Shown: piece after piece, positions 1 through 6,762 of the stretch
Numbering within the stretch: the first letter of the stretch is position 1
Layout of the letters: the number at the start of each line of letters is the position of its first letter
From: Haloferacaceae archaeon
Lineage (GTDB): Archaea; Halobacteriota; Halobacteria; Halobacteriales; Haloferacaceae
Length of the DNA stretch: 11,604 nucleotides
NCBI GenBank assembly: GCA_018609965.1
Contig: JAHENP010000011.1
Coordinates: forward strand, 1 to 11,604
Reading direction: 5' to 3'
Made by a program: the position numbers and the translations under genes
The notes under the pieces: generated by a model
Told to the model about the DNA's origin: nothing
The model's input: the letters and a program-made list of their open reading frames with translations, nothing else
Databases searched by the model: none

Positions 1-125
1 GTACTTTTTTCGCGGTTTCCAGTAGATTAACCGCTGGGGATGCAGATAGCCGTCGGCAGTGGTCTGGCGAACCGTGCTGTCGCTCGGACCCACCTGTGAA
101 TGGGTGGGTTTCCGCTCGCTACATG
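1..125. other. Intergenic edge segment downstream of cbiO
   Basis: No gene is supported here. The segment starts with a run of six T on the plus strand (positions 5-10), which could end transcription of a rightward gene lying left of the window. Its only other structure is the hairpin at 88-109, described separately. The left neighbour is unknown. Confidence 0.5.
88..109 (-). terminator. Hairpin just after cbiO, possible 3' end signal
   Basis: A perfect 7-bp inverted repeat (ACCCACC at 88-94, GGTGGGT at 103-109) encloses an 8-base loop. It lies 16 bases beyond the cbiO stop codon in the direction of transcription. No T-run follows on the minus strand, so it may protect or mark an mRNA 3' end rather than act as a classical terminator. 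Archaeal termination depends mostly on T-rich tracts, so the role is uncertain. Confidence 0.35.
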
Positions 126-977
126 TCAGTCGCGTCGTGGCGGCCCAGGAGCGACCGTATCGCCCGCGACGGCCGCGAGCTCCGACTCCGTGACCGGCTG
201 GGAGGTCGTGTCTACCCCGGCGGCCCGGGCGATTCGAACCGGTGCCGGCGGGTGGAGGTTCGCCCGTTCGAGGAGGGGGTCGTCGTAGAACACCTCGCGT
301 GGCGTGCCACGACCGACGATGTCGCCGTCGGCCATCACACAGACGCGGTCGGCGATCTCGGCCGCGAACGACAGATCGTGTGTCGAGACGACGACACTGA
401 TCCCCGCCTCGCGCACCTGCCGGATGCGGTCGGCGACCAGCCGGGAGCGTTCGGGGTCGAGCCCCGCGAGCGGCTCGTCGAGTACGATCACGCTGGGGTC
501 GGTGACGAGCACGCCGGCCAACCCGACGAGTCGTTTCTCCCCGCCGCTGAGGTAGTGTGGCACCCGGTCGACGAGGTGGGCGGCGTCGACATCCGCAAGC
601 GCCGTCCGGGCGCGTCGCCTCGCCGTCTCCGGGTCGACGCCCCGATTCTGGAGACCGAAGGCAACGTCGTCGAGCACCGTCGGCGCGACCAGCTGAGTGT
701 CTGGGGCTTGGAACACGAAGCCGACCGCCTCGCGGGCCCGCGCCGCGTCGTCCGGGTCGACAGGCTCGCCGTCGATTCGGAGTTCCCCGTCGTCGGGGAC
801 GAGCGTCCCGTTCAGGTGTTCCAGCAGCGTCGACTTGCCGGCACCGTTCCCGCCGACGAGCGCGATCGTCTCGTCGGGGTGGACGGTCAGCGACGCGTCG
901 TGTATCCCGACGGTGCCGTCCGGGTAGGTGTGTGCCCCACACCGGAGATCGACCACCGGTGTCGTGTCATCGCTCAC
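126..977 (-). CDS. cbiO: Cobalt/nickel ECF transporter ATPase, CbiO type
   Basis: Cytoplasmic ATPase (A component) that powers uptake of Co2+ or Ni2+ through the CbiM/CbiQ membrane complex. The 283-residue protein has every ABC motif in order: Walker A GGNGAGKST at 42-50, Q-loop Gln90 in FVFQAPD, signature LSGGE at 143-147, Walker B VIVLDEP at 163-169 and the H-loop His200 in STHD. FQAPDTQL is typical of the CbiO/EcfA branch. The GTG start at 977 overlaps the cbiQ stop by four bases (GTGA), which argues for translational coupling and against the longer open frame that extends upstream through cbiQ. A tail of about 55 residues follows the ATPase core. The metal specificity cannot be read from the ATPase. 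Confidence 0.93.
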   Translation of the reverse strand: MSDDTTPVVDLRCGAHTYPDGTVGIHDASLTVHPDETIALVGGNGAGKSTLLEHLNGTLVPDDGELRIDGEPVDPDDAARAREAVGFVFQAPDTQLVAPTVLDDVAFGLQNRGVDPETARRRARTALADVDAAHLVDRVPHYLSGGEKRLVGLAGVLVTDPSVIVLDEPLAGLDPERSRLVADRIRQVREAGISVVVSTHDLSFAAEIADRVCVMADGDIVGRGTPREVFYDDPLLERANLHPPAPVRIARAAGVDTTSQPVTESELAAVAGDTVAPGPPRRD

Positions 978-1780
978 GCGACCACCCCCGTGTCGAGGAG
1001 AACGTAGCCACCGACCACCGCGTAACAGCCGGCGGCCGCGAGGAGTTCCGTCGCCGGCGGCCGGGAGACGTGGCCGTAGACGGTGATGTCGCCGTCGTAG
1101 CCGCGCGCCTCCATCGACTTCACCAGCCGTTCGGAGCGCTCGATTGCGGTGAGCAGTGTCGTGCCGAGGATTCGTGCGTACACTCGTCGTTCGCGCCAGA
1201 ACTCGGTGAGCGTCCCGCCCCGGGAGACGACCGCCTTCAGCAACTCCTCTAGCGTCTCGACCATCACGAACGTGAACCGGTAGGTGAGCAACGCGACCTG
1301 GTCGACCGGGCGGGGGAGGAGCTGCCCGAGCAGGTGTGCGACATCGGCGTAGCGGGTGGTCATCGCGGCCGTCAGCGCGAACGTCGCGACCGTCAGCGAC
1401 CGACAGGCCAACTCCGCGAACAACGTCGCGCCAGCCCACGTGACCGACAGCCCGCCGACCGGTGTTGCGACCGCTCCAGCGATCGGTGTCCCGGGTTCCA
1501 GAAACGCGAGCGGGCCGGCGACAGAGACGACGAACAACGCCGGCAGCGTGTACCAGGCGGCGAGCCGGCGGTACGGGAGCCCGGCGACGCCGTAGACCGC
1601 CAGCGTCGAGGCGTACACCGCCGCCAACACCGCCAGTTCGGTGACAACGGTTACGGCAAGCACGAGCGCACCGACGACCGCGAGCTTCGTCCACGGGTTG
1701 ACACGGTGGAGCGGGCCGTCGCAGTGCTCGGCGTAGGCGGTCACCAGCCGCGGATCGGGAACGTGACTCGACAGGCTCAT
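974..1780 (-). CDS. cbiQ: Cobalt/nickel ECF transporter transmembrane component CbiQ
   Basis: T component of an energy-coupling-factor importer, which carries conformational change from the ATPase to the substrate-binding CbiM. The 268-residue protein has hydrophobic segments at about residues 33-65, 75-95, 105-140 and near the C terminus (about 245-265). The cytoplasmic coupling region carries two short Arg-Gly motifs, VSRGG and MEARGYDGD; the latter matches the conserved Ala-Arg-Gly coupling helix of CbiQ/EcfT proteins. The ATG at 1780 lies one base after the TGA of the small upstream gene, and the end overlaps cbiO, so the genes are probably translated together. Length and topology are normal for the family. 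Confidence 0.9.
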   Translation of the reverse strand: MSLSSHVPDPRLVTAYAEHCDGPLHRVNPWTKLAVVGALVLAVTVVTELAVLAAVYASTLAVYGVAGLPYRRLAAWYTLPALFVVSVAGPLAFLEPGTPIAGAVATPVGGLSVTWAGATLFAELACRSLTVATFALTAAMTTRYADVAHLLGQLLPRPVDQVALLTYRFTFVMVETLEELLKAVVSRGGTLTEFWRERRVYARILGTTLLTAIERSERLVKSMEARGYDGDITVYGHVSRPPATELLAAAGCYAVVGGYVLLDTGVVA

Positions 1781-1781
1781 C

Positions 1782-2108
1782 TCAGCGCGTCGCCCGCTCG
1801 TTCCCGTCCGAGCCGGTCGCGTAGCGGTCGACGTAGAGGTAGACGCCGATCCCGACGAGCGTCAACAACCCCGTGACGGCGGCAAACTCCGTCACCAGCC
1901 CCCCCTTCCGGATCGGGCCGGCGACAACGACCCCGCGGCCGAGATCGACGAGCGCGCCGCCTCCCTCCTGCACGCCGCGTTGGAGCGTCTTCGCAGAGCG
2001 TTTCGCCCACGGGAGCGCCCCGCCGGTGGCGGTGAACCCCCACAACCCGGCAGCGAGACAGACGGCGAACAGCCCGCCGAAACTGCTGTACTGTTTCCAA
2101 CGGTCCAT
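1782..2108 (-). CDS. Small two-TM protein in the CbiN position of the transporter operon
   Basis: A 108-residue protein encoded between cbiM and cbiQ, where CbiN or another small auxiliary subunit normally sits. It has one TM segment near the N terminus (about residues 10-28), a soluble middle part, and a second TM segment at about 76-95. This matches the two-TM topology of CbiN, which works with CbiM in metal uptake. I do not see the PDGLE motif that names the CbiN family; the middle region reads ALPWAKRSAKTLQRG instead. The ATG at 2108 overlaps the cbiM stop (TGATG) and the stop is one base from the cbiQ start. A role as auxiliary subunit is inferred from topology and context. A much longer open frame extends upstream through cbiM and is rejected. 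Confidence 0.75.
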   Translation of the reverse strand: MDRWKQYSSFGGLFAVCLAAGLWGFTATGGALPWAKRSAKTLQRGVQEGGGALVDLGRGVVVAGPIRKGGLVTEFAAVTGLLTLVGIGVYLYVDRYATGSDGNERATR

Positions 2109-2788
2109 CAGGCAGTCACCCCCGTCGACTCCGCGTCCGCGTCGGACGCGCCGATCCCGACGAGATCCGGCCGGACGGACGCGAGAAACTGGACGACGAA
2201 CCCGGTGAGCACCCCTTCGACGAGCGCGACCCCGAGGTTGAATCCGACCAGCCCGGCGACGGCGACCGCCAGATCCGCCCGCGGGAGCGCGCTCCCGTTG
2301 ACGCCGCTCACGAGGATGATCCCGCCCATGACGACCGCACCGACCGACAACCCGACTGTCGCCGCGCCCGCTCCTGCCGGGAACGCGTCCCAGTCGAGCC
2401 CAACGAGCGCCCTGAACAGGTAGTAGGCGACAATCGCCTCGCTGGCGTTGACCAACACGTTCGCGCCCAACAACCCGACCGCGCCGTGGCCCATCGCCGC
2501 CGAAAAGACGTTCACCACCAGCGCGATCAACGTGCCGAGCAACGGCCCCGCGAGAATCCCGACCAACCCGGTGAGGTTCATGTGAACCCCGCCCCAGATC
2601 GGGACGTTCAGCTGGAAGATCGCGAAGCTCGCGGCCGCACCGATCCCCGCAAGCGCGATCTGTCGTGTCTCGATACCGCCGGTCCGCAGCCGGTAGACGA
2701 CTGCACTCAACAGTCCGACGCCGAGTGCCGTCCACACTGCCAACGCCCACAGCGGGAACGACCCCTCGCCGAGGTGGATGTGTGCCAT
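2108..2788 (-). CDS. cbiM: Cobalt/nickel ECF transporter substrate-binding membrane protein, CbiM/NikM type
   Basis: Integral membrane S component that binds the metal ion. The 226-residue protein begins MAHIHLGEG, which corresponds to the metal-binding N terminus (MHIxxG) of CbiM/NikM. It continues with about six TM segments. Two internal family motifs are present: GGVHMNLTG with His69, equivalent to the conserved metal-site histidine region, and GHGAVGLLGANV. An in-frame ATG 33 bases upstream (2821) is rejected because it would bury the metal-binding N terminus and overlap the TATA box. The gene opens a four-gene operon with TGATG coupling to the next gene. Cobalt and nickel specificity cannot be separated by eye, and no adjacent cobalamin or nickel-enzyme gene settles it. 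Confidence 0.88.
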   Translation of the reverse strand: MAHIHLGEGSFPLWALAVWTALGVGLLSAVVYRLRTGGIETRQIALAGIGAAASFAIFQLNVPIWGGVHMNLTGLVGILAGPLLGTLIALVVNVFSAAMGHGAVGLLGANVLVNASEAIVAYYLFRALVGLDWDAFPAGAGAATVGLSVGAVVMGGIILVSGVNGSALPRADLAVAVAGLVGFNLGVALVEGVLTGFVVQFLASVRPDLVGIGASDADAESTGVTA

Positions 2789-2813
2789 CGTAGTTGCTAA
2801 GACTGGACCCGAG

Positions 2814-2819
2814 TTTAAC
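2814..2819 (-). promoter_or_regulatory. TATA box of the cbiM operon
   Basis: On the minus strand the sequence GTTAAA lies about 26-31 bases before the cbiM ATG at 2788, the expected spacing for a leaderless haloarchaeal transcript. It sits in an AT-rich island (about 2811-2835) within otherwise GC-rich DNA. Further upstream, 2845-2853 is a near-palindrome (GTTA-G-TAAC) that could bind a metal-dependent repressor; this last point is speculative. Confidence 0.55.
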
Positions 2820-2955
2820 AATCTTACTATAATCTCAGGCTCTGGTTAGTAACTCGCCGTGGGTACCAACGGCTCGCGGTCGTCACAGGTGGCGTCCCGG
2901 TGGACTCACCCGTGGCTGGCGGACCGGTGTCGTCAAACGGCTCGCAGACAGAGCC

Positions 2956-3309
2956 TCACTCCAGTTCTTCGATTAATGCGGCGACCGCTCGCTCAACGAC
3001 CGCAGAGTTCACCCGACCCTGCCAGAACGCGACATCGTCGTGATCGAGCGACTGGACGCCCCACGGGACGATCCGACTGTCTGCCGGGGTCCCTCCCTCG
3101 ACCCACCCCGAGTCGGGGATCTCGACGAGACCATCCAGCCACGATTTCGTCGTCAGTGTGACCACGAGATACTGCTCGCCGTGGAACGGTCGGTCGGCGT
3201 GGTTCGAGACGACGAGCCACGGCCGACCGGCGTCGTCACCTTTGAACGGATCTGCCCCGTAAACTACGTCCCCTCGCTCGTACACCGGTTGCGTCTCTCC
3301 GTCAGTCAC
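2956..3309 (-). CDS. PemK/MazF-like protein, probable toxin of a two-gene cassette
   Basis: A 117-residue protein, the usual size for MazF/PemK, a family of small SH3-like-barrel endoribonucleases that cleave RNA when released from an antitoxin. The N-terminal RGDVV at 12-16 and GRPWLVVSN at 28-36 match the family pattern of an early Arg-Gly-Asp strand followed by a G-x-RP-x-LVVS loop. The later TPADSRIVPWGVQSL segment fits the pattern of a central Ser/Thr-rich strand region. The GTG start at 3309 overlaps the stop of the upstream winged-helix gene by four bases (GTGA), the close coupling typical of antitoxin-toxin pairs. RNase activity is inferred; some archaeal PemK-like proteins could have other roles. 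Confidence 0.7.
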   Translation of the reverse strand: MTDGETQPVYERGDVVYGADPFKGDDAGRPWLVVSNHADRPFHGEQYLVVTLTTKSWLDGLVEIPDSGWVEGGTPADSRIVPWGVQSLDHDDVAFWQGRVNSAVVERAVAALIEELE

Positions 3310-3677
3310 TGTTCACCGTCGACGCTCGGGTGTGGGTCGTCGGGCGCGTGCTCCCGCCACGCCGTCGCGTCTTCACCACCGAGCTGTTCGTCGAACAGAG
3401 CCGTCGCCTGACGGTAACGACCGAAGTTGTCGAGTCGGTTCGTGTCGCTGGTCACCGCCCAGTAGGTCGCCTTGTGATCGACGAGTTCCCGTTCGTGTAA
3501 CCGGTCGAGTGCCGTGGCGACGGTGTCGGCGTCGATCTCGGTGCGTGCGGCGATCTCCCGGCGCTCGAACGCCCGGTCGTCGTGGGCGACCAGAAAACGC
3601 AACACACGATCAACTACGGCGAGGTCTGCAAGCTCCTCACCGCTGGTGTTCTCGAAGGTCTCTCTGTCGATAGACAC
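3306..3677 (-). CDS. Winged-helix DNA-binding protein, putative antitoxin of the MazF-like gene
   Basis: A 123-residue acidic protein. Residues about 20-78 form a winged-helix pattern: a leading helix (VVDRVLRFLVAHDD), REIAARTEIDADTVATALDRL as the helix-turn-helix, then ELVDHKATYWAVT as the wing. The C-terminal 35-40 residues are polar and probably extended, the kind of segment that could bind the partner toxin. The start is GTG at 3677. The stop overlaps the PemK/MazF-like start, so both are probably made from one mRNA, with this protein likely repressing its own operon. It is not an AbrB-, PhD- or RHH-type antitoxin, the commoner partners of MazF. The antitoxin role rests on context alone. 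Confidence 0.65.
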   Translation of the reverse strand: MSIDRETFENTSGEELADLAVVDRVLRFLVAHDDRAFERREIAARTEIDADTVATALDRLHERELVDHKATYWAVTSDTNRLDNFGRYRQATALFDEQLGGEDATAWREHAPDDPHPSVDGEQ

Positions 3678-3828
3678 GGTCAGTCGGTATCAGACTGTGG
3701 ATGGACAAGAGTGTTCAGGCCACTGTCGAGCCGAGTGGGGGTGGTTCCGCGCCCGCGATCGGTTCCACCCTCGTGTCGACCCAGGCCGCCGCGTGCCCGC
3801 CGTCGCCGCTTCTCGTCCCACGACCGTC

Positions 3829-3834
3829 AAAAAA
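3829..3834 (-). terminator. T-run downstream of the LOG-like gene
   Basis: A run of six T on the minus strand lies 27 bases past the stop codon of the gene at 3861-4319. In archaea a T-rich tract in the transcript end region is enough to terminate. The rest of the 183-base gap between 3678 and 3860 is GC-rich and holds no gene I can support; it should contain the promoter of the wHTH-MazF cassette, but I see no clear TATA box. Confidence 0.4.
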
Positions 3835-3860
3835 CGTGTCGCCCACACACTACAGCCGAC

Positions 3861-4319
3861 TCACGCTCCGTCGACTTCTGATTCGAGATGCGTGACAGCC
3901 TCGGCGGGCGAGTCGACGTGTTCGATCCCGTAGACACCGTCGACGCGGTGCGTGTCGAGTCCGGCGACAGGCCGTCCGAACGTGAGCGCATGGCCGATCT
4001 CCGAGAGCGTCCCGGGGCCGCCGTCGACCGCGACAACACCGTCACCGTTCATCGCGATCACCGCGTTGCGGGCGTCGTTGATCCCCGTCGCGATTGCGGT
4101 GTCGACGTAGTCGTTCGCGGCCGTGCGGTTCTTTCCAGGGACGATCCCGATGGTGTGGCCGTCCGCGCGCTGTGCGCCTGCACAGACCGCCTCCATCACC
4201 CCGCCGAGCCCGCCACAGACGATCTCGTGGCCCCGCTCTGCGAGTTCCGCTCCCAGTCGTTCGGCCGTCGCGTACTCCTCGTCGGTGACGGAACTCCCGC
4301 CGATGACGCTGACTCGCAC
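3861..4319 (-). CDS. LOG-family-like Rossmann protein (TIGR00725 type)
   Basis: A 152-residue Rossmann-fold protein of the lysine-decarboxylase-like (LOG/YpsA-like) superfamily, short enough to fit the TIGR00725 group. It begins VRVSVIGGSS, and the diagnostic motifs are CGGLGGVMEA at 35-44 and GGPGTLSE at 100-107, which shape a nucleotide or phosphoribosyl pocket; DARN at 82-85 also fits. LOG enzymes release cytokinin bases from nucleotides, and related proteins carry molybdenum cofactor, but the role of this archaeal branch is not established and I assign none. The GTG at 4319 is chosen because the first beta-strand begins directly there; the open frame upstream runs antisense-like into the next gene and is not protein-like. 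Stand-alone minus-strand gene, 97 bases after its upstream neighbour. Confidence 0.82.
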   Translation of the reverse strand: MRVSVIGGSSVTDEEYATAERLGAELAERGHEIVCGGLGGVMEAVCAGAQRADGHTIGIVPGKNRTAANDYVDTAIATGINDARNAVIAMNGDGVVAVDGGPGTLSEIGHALTFGRPVAGLDTHRVDGVYGIEHVDSPAEAVTHLESEVDGA

Positions 4320-4416
4320 GACCGTTCCACGGGTCGGCGTGGCGTGTGAGTTTCGACCGCGCGGCGTGTGGCGGTCGACCACGTGACGGGTGGAGGTCGA
4401 TCCCCCCGGAGTCGGG

Positions 4417-5673
4417 CTACGCCCGCGTCCCGACCTCGATCTCGAAGCCGACGTTCCGGAGCCGGTCGGCGAGTGGGGTGCCGATCCCCGAGGCTGGGGT
4501 GAGCACACCGCCCGACAGCGGGGAGTCCGTGTCGTCCCGCAGGAGCGCCATCGCTGACTCCCCGAGCATCTGTGCGGTCGCGCCGTAGCCCGGTCCGCGG
4601 TCCGCGGCGAGTGTGCCCTCGACGACGAACTCCCCTTCGGGTGCGGTGCCGCGTCCGAGCACACCGATCTGGAACCGGCCCGCCTTCGCCTCCGCCGAGG
4701 AGGGCCCCTCACCTGGGTCGGGGAAGACGTACTCCCGCATCGCGTCCCGGACGGGGTCGACCGACAGTGCGGCCGTCACCAGTCCCATCCCCGCCGAGAT
4801 CCCCGTCGCGGCGGCCGCGCCGCCGAGCCCCTCACCCGTCGGAATCGACTCCGTACAACGGAACTCCCGCCCCCACGGGTAGTCGAGGAGCGCGTTGCTC
4901 CGGCGGACGACCCGTTCGTTCACCACCGCCATCGGGGACGGGCCGGTCCACTCCCCGCGCAGACTGTCCCGTCGCGGACTCGTCTGTTCGCCCGGATCGA
5001 CGCCGTCACGCTCCCCCGGCGGCGCGAGCGAGTAGGGGTTCGCCAACGCCTGCCGGGCGATCGGGTCGCTGGACACTTCGTCGAACAGCTCCGCGAAGCT
5101 CGCGAGCGTCCCGCCGCTGACCCCGCCGTCGCCTGCCTCCAGATACACCCGGACCACGTCACACGGCGTGTCGAACGCTTCGAGCGCGTGTTCCTGCACG
5201 AGCGCCGTCCCCAGGTCGGTGGGGACGGAGTCGAACCCACAGCTGTGGACGATCCGGGCATCGTTTGCGGCCGCCGTCTCGTGGTAGCGGTCGACGATCT
5301 CTCGGACCCAGTTCACCTCGCCGGTGAGGTCACAGTAGTCCGTGCCGGCGGCGGCACACGCCGCGACCAGCGGCGAGCCGTAGGTGGTGTACGGCCCGAC
5401 GGTGGTACACACCACCTGCGTCTGGTCGGCGATCTCCCGGAGCCGGTCGGGGTCGGTCGCGTCACCGAGCACGAGCGGCACGTCGTCCCACTCGCTGTCG
5501 GCGCCAGTGAACGTCTCGACGACTGCCGCGAGTCGTTCTTCGCTCCGCCCGCCCAACGCGAGATCCAGTTCCGCCGGCGTGTAGCGATCCGTCAGGTGTT
5601 CGGCGACGAGCCGGCCGGCGACCCCGGTCGCGCCCCACACGAGCACGTCGTACTCTCTGTCCGTTGTCGACAT
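4417..5673 (-). CDS. Saccharopine-dehydrogenase-like oxidoreductase (trans-acting enoyl reductase type)
   Basis: A 418-residue NAD(P)-dependent oxidoreductase. The N-terminal Rossmann domain starts EYDVLVWGATGVAGRL, with the dinucleotide motif GATGVAG at 14-20, then LALGGRSEERL, CTTVGPYTTYG and AGTDYCDLTGE, followed by HSCGFDSVPTDLG. This series is characteristic of the SCCPDH/trans-acting enoyl reductase group, whose mycobacterial members reduce double bonds during complex lipid synthesis. True lysine-pathway saccharopine dehydrogenase is unlikely because these motifs define the other branch. In a haloarchaeon a role in lipid or isoprenoid reduction is conceivable but is inference. It begins at ATG 5673, 87 bases downstream of the short-chain dehydrogenase on the same strand, so the two may share a transcript. 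A small inverted repeat precedes the start codon. Confidence 0.85.
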   Translation of the reverse strand: MSTTDREYDVLVWGATGVAGRLVAEHLTDRYTPAELDLALGGRSEERLAAVVETFTGADSEWDDVPLVLGDATDPDRLREIADQTQVVCTTVGPYTTYGSPLVAACAAAGTDYCDLTGEVNWVREIVDRYHETAAANDARIVHSCGFDSVPTDLGTALVQEHALEAFDTPCDVVRVYLEAGDGGVSGGTLASFAELFDEVSSDPIARQALANPYSLAPPGERDGVDPGEQTSPRRDSLRGEWTGPSPMAVVNERVVRRSNALLDYPWGREFRCTESIPTGEGLGGAAAATGISAGMGLVTAALSVDPVRDAMREYVFPDPGEGPSSAEAKAGRFQIGVLGRGTAPEGEFVVEGTLAADRGPGYGATAQMLGESAMALLRDDTDSPLSGGVLTPASGIGTPLADRLRNVGFEIEVGTRA

Positions 5674-5687
5674 GGAGTATCGACTCC
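5674..5687 (-). promoter_or_regulatory. Small inverted repeat touching the reductase start codon
   Basis: On the minus strand GGAGT-CGAT-ACTCC ends immediately before the ATG at 5673. The 5-bp stem with a 4-base loop would place a hairpin at the initiation site, and its 5' arm GGAG looks like a ribosome-binding motif that would be paired in the hairpin. It may be chance in GC-rich DNA. Confidence 0.25.
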
Positions 5688-5760
5688 GTTTCGGCCCCGC
5701 GCCAGTTCAACCGTGTGGTCTCCGACGACCGCCCGTAGAGTGAGGAGTCCGACTCGACGG

Positions 5761-6624
5761 CTACCGTGAGAACGTCTCGTCGAACATCTGCGCGGAGGTG
5801 GGTGCCGGATCGCCGTCCGTGAGGTTGTACGGCGCGAAGTTGTCGACCCCGGCCGCTCGGAGCAGTGCTTCGTCGTACACCGCGTTGCCGGTGAACGCCG
5901 CGGGGTCACGCGAGAGAATCTCCAACACCGTGTCGGCGACGATCCGCGGGTGACGCCAGTCGTCTTCGGTGCCGAGCCCGAAGTACCGCGTCGCCCGCGT
6001 GTCGATGGCGGTGACCGGCCAGAACGTGTTACAGCCCACGTCGTCGGCCGCGAGTTCGTCGGCCAACGACAGCGTGAGGAAGCTCATCCCGAGCTTCGAC
6101 CACGCGTACGGCGCCTTCCCGGGCGCGCGGTCGGTCGTCACCGGCGGCGCGTTCGCCAACAGCCACGCGCCGTCCTGCTCGCGGAGGTGTGGGAGAAACG
6201 CCCGGGCGACGAGGTAGCTCCCGCGGGCGTTCACGTCGTTGAGCAGGTCGAACCGCTTGGCCGGGAGATCCGCGACGTTCGCCAACTGGATCGCGCTGGC
6301 GTTGTTGATCACGATGTCGACCGTCCCGAACTCCTCGATAGCCGCCGTCGCGGCCGCCTCGACGGCGTCTTCGTCGCGTACGTCCAGTTGGACGGCGAGA
6401 CTGTCGACGCCCCGCTCTCGACAGGCTGCGGCCGTCTCGTGGATCGTCCCCTCCAACTCGGAGTCGGAGTCGTCAACCGTCTTCCCGGTCGAGACGACGT
6501 TCGCGCCCGCCTCCGCGAGCGCGAGCGCGATCTCCTTGCCGATGCCACGGGTCGTGCCGGTGACGAACGCCGTCGACCCCGAGAGGTCCGGCGCGTCGAG
6601 GGCGTCGAGTCTGGGCGTCTTCAC
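5761..6624 (-). CDS. Short-chain dehydrogenase/reductase, HSDL2-like
   Basis: A 287-residue SDR oxidoreductase. The coenzyme motif TGTTRGIG is at 22-29, an acidic beta-strand residue Asp81 is followed by NNAS at 107-110, the structural Asn132 lies in DVNARGS, and the catalytic pair is YAWSK with Tyr173 and Lys177. The order ANAPPV...PYAWSKLGMSF and the later CNTFWPVTAIDT resemble hydroxysteroid-dehydrogenase-like protein 2 (HSDL2), where the matching segment reads SPP. Here the usual catalytic serine position is Ala159. Substrate unknown; a fatty-acyl or lipid alcohol/ketone is plausible for the family. The start is GTG at 6624. The neighbouring reductase is downstream on the same strand, and the wHTH regulator at 6763 diverges from the shared 138-base intergenic region. 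Confidence 0.88.
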   Translation of the reverse strand: MKTPRLDALDAPDLSGSTAFVTGTTRGIGKEIALALAEAGANVVSTGKTVDDSDSELEGTIHETAAACRERGVDSLAVQLDVRDEDAVEAAATAAIEEFGTVDIVINNASAIQLANVADLPAKRFDLLNDVNARGSYLVARAFLPHLREQDGAWLLANAPPVTTDRAPGKAPYAWSKLGMSFLTLSLADELAADDVGCNTFWPVTAIDTRATRYFGLGTEDDWRHPRIVADTVLEILSRDPAAFTGNAVYDEALLRAAGVDNFAPYNLTDGDPAPTSAQMFDETFSR

Positions 6625-6648
6625 GCCCGTCTCTCGTCACCGACCGGC

Positions 6649-6654
6649 AAAAGT
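6649..6654 (-). promoter_or_regulatory. Weak TATA-like element before the SDR gene
   Basis: ACTTTT on the minus strand lies 25-30 bases upstream of the GTG at 6624, the spacing expected for a leaderless message. It is the most AT-rich point in this flank, but the match to a haloarchaeal TATA box is weak. Confidence 0.3.
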
Positions 6655-6734
6655 GACTGGGTCCGGACGCGGTGGCCCCGAGCCGACCACAGACCGCCCC
6701 GAGACGGCGTCTCGCCGGCCGAGAGACCAACCTA

Positions 6735-6741
6735 CTTAAAC
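6735..6741 (+). promoter_or_regulatory. TATA box of the wHTH regulator gene
   Basis: CTTAAAC lies 22-28 bases before the ATG at 6763, typical of haloarchaeal TATA boxes with leaderless or near-leaderless transcripts. It marks 6763 as the true start and excludes the long upstream extension of this open frame. Confidence 0.6.
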
Positions 6742-6762
6742 GTGGCGCCCGAACGTGGGGGC

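Noticed and set aside
978..1694. Upstream extension of the cbiO frame to a 522-residue protein
   Set aside because: The extra 239 residues are Arg-rich antisense-type sequence lying entirely within cbiQ in another frame; the GTG at 977 overlaps the cbiQ stop as expected for coupled genes.
2109..2750. Long frame joining cbiM antisense-type sequence to the small CbiN-like gene
   Set aside because: The upstream part is an Arg/Gly-rich shadow of cbiM; the ATG at 2108 overlaps the cbiM stop and begins a normal two-TM protein.
2789..2955. Cobalamin riboswitch before the metal importer
   Set aside because: No B12-box-like sequence or extended leader is visible, the TATA box spacing implies a leaderless message, and this riboswitch class is not expected in haloarchaea.
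4320..4712. N-terminal extension of the LOG-like protein
   Set aside because: The added sequence is Ser/Arg/Pro-rich, overlaps the reductase gene, and the Rossmann fold begins exactly at the GTG at 4319.
5950..6762. Extension of the wHTH regulator frame to 551 residues
   Set aside because: It is antisense to the SDR gene with shadow-type composition; a TATA box at 6735-6741 and the ATG at 6763 define the real gene.
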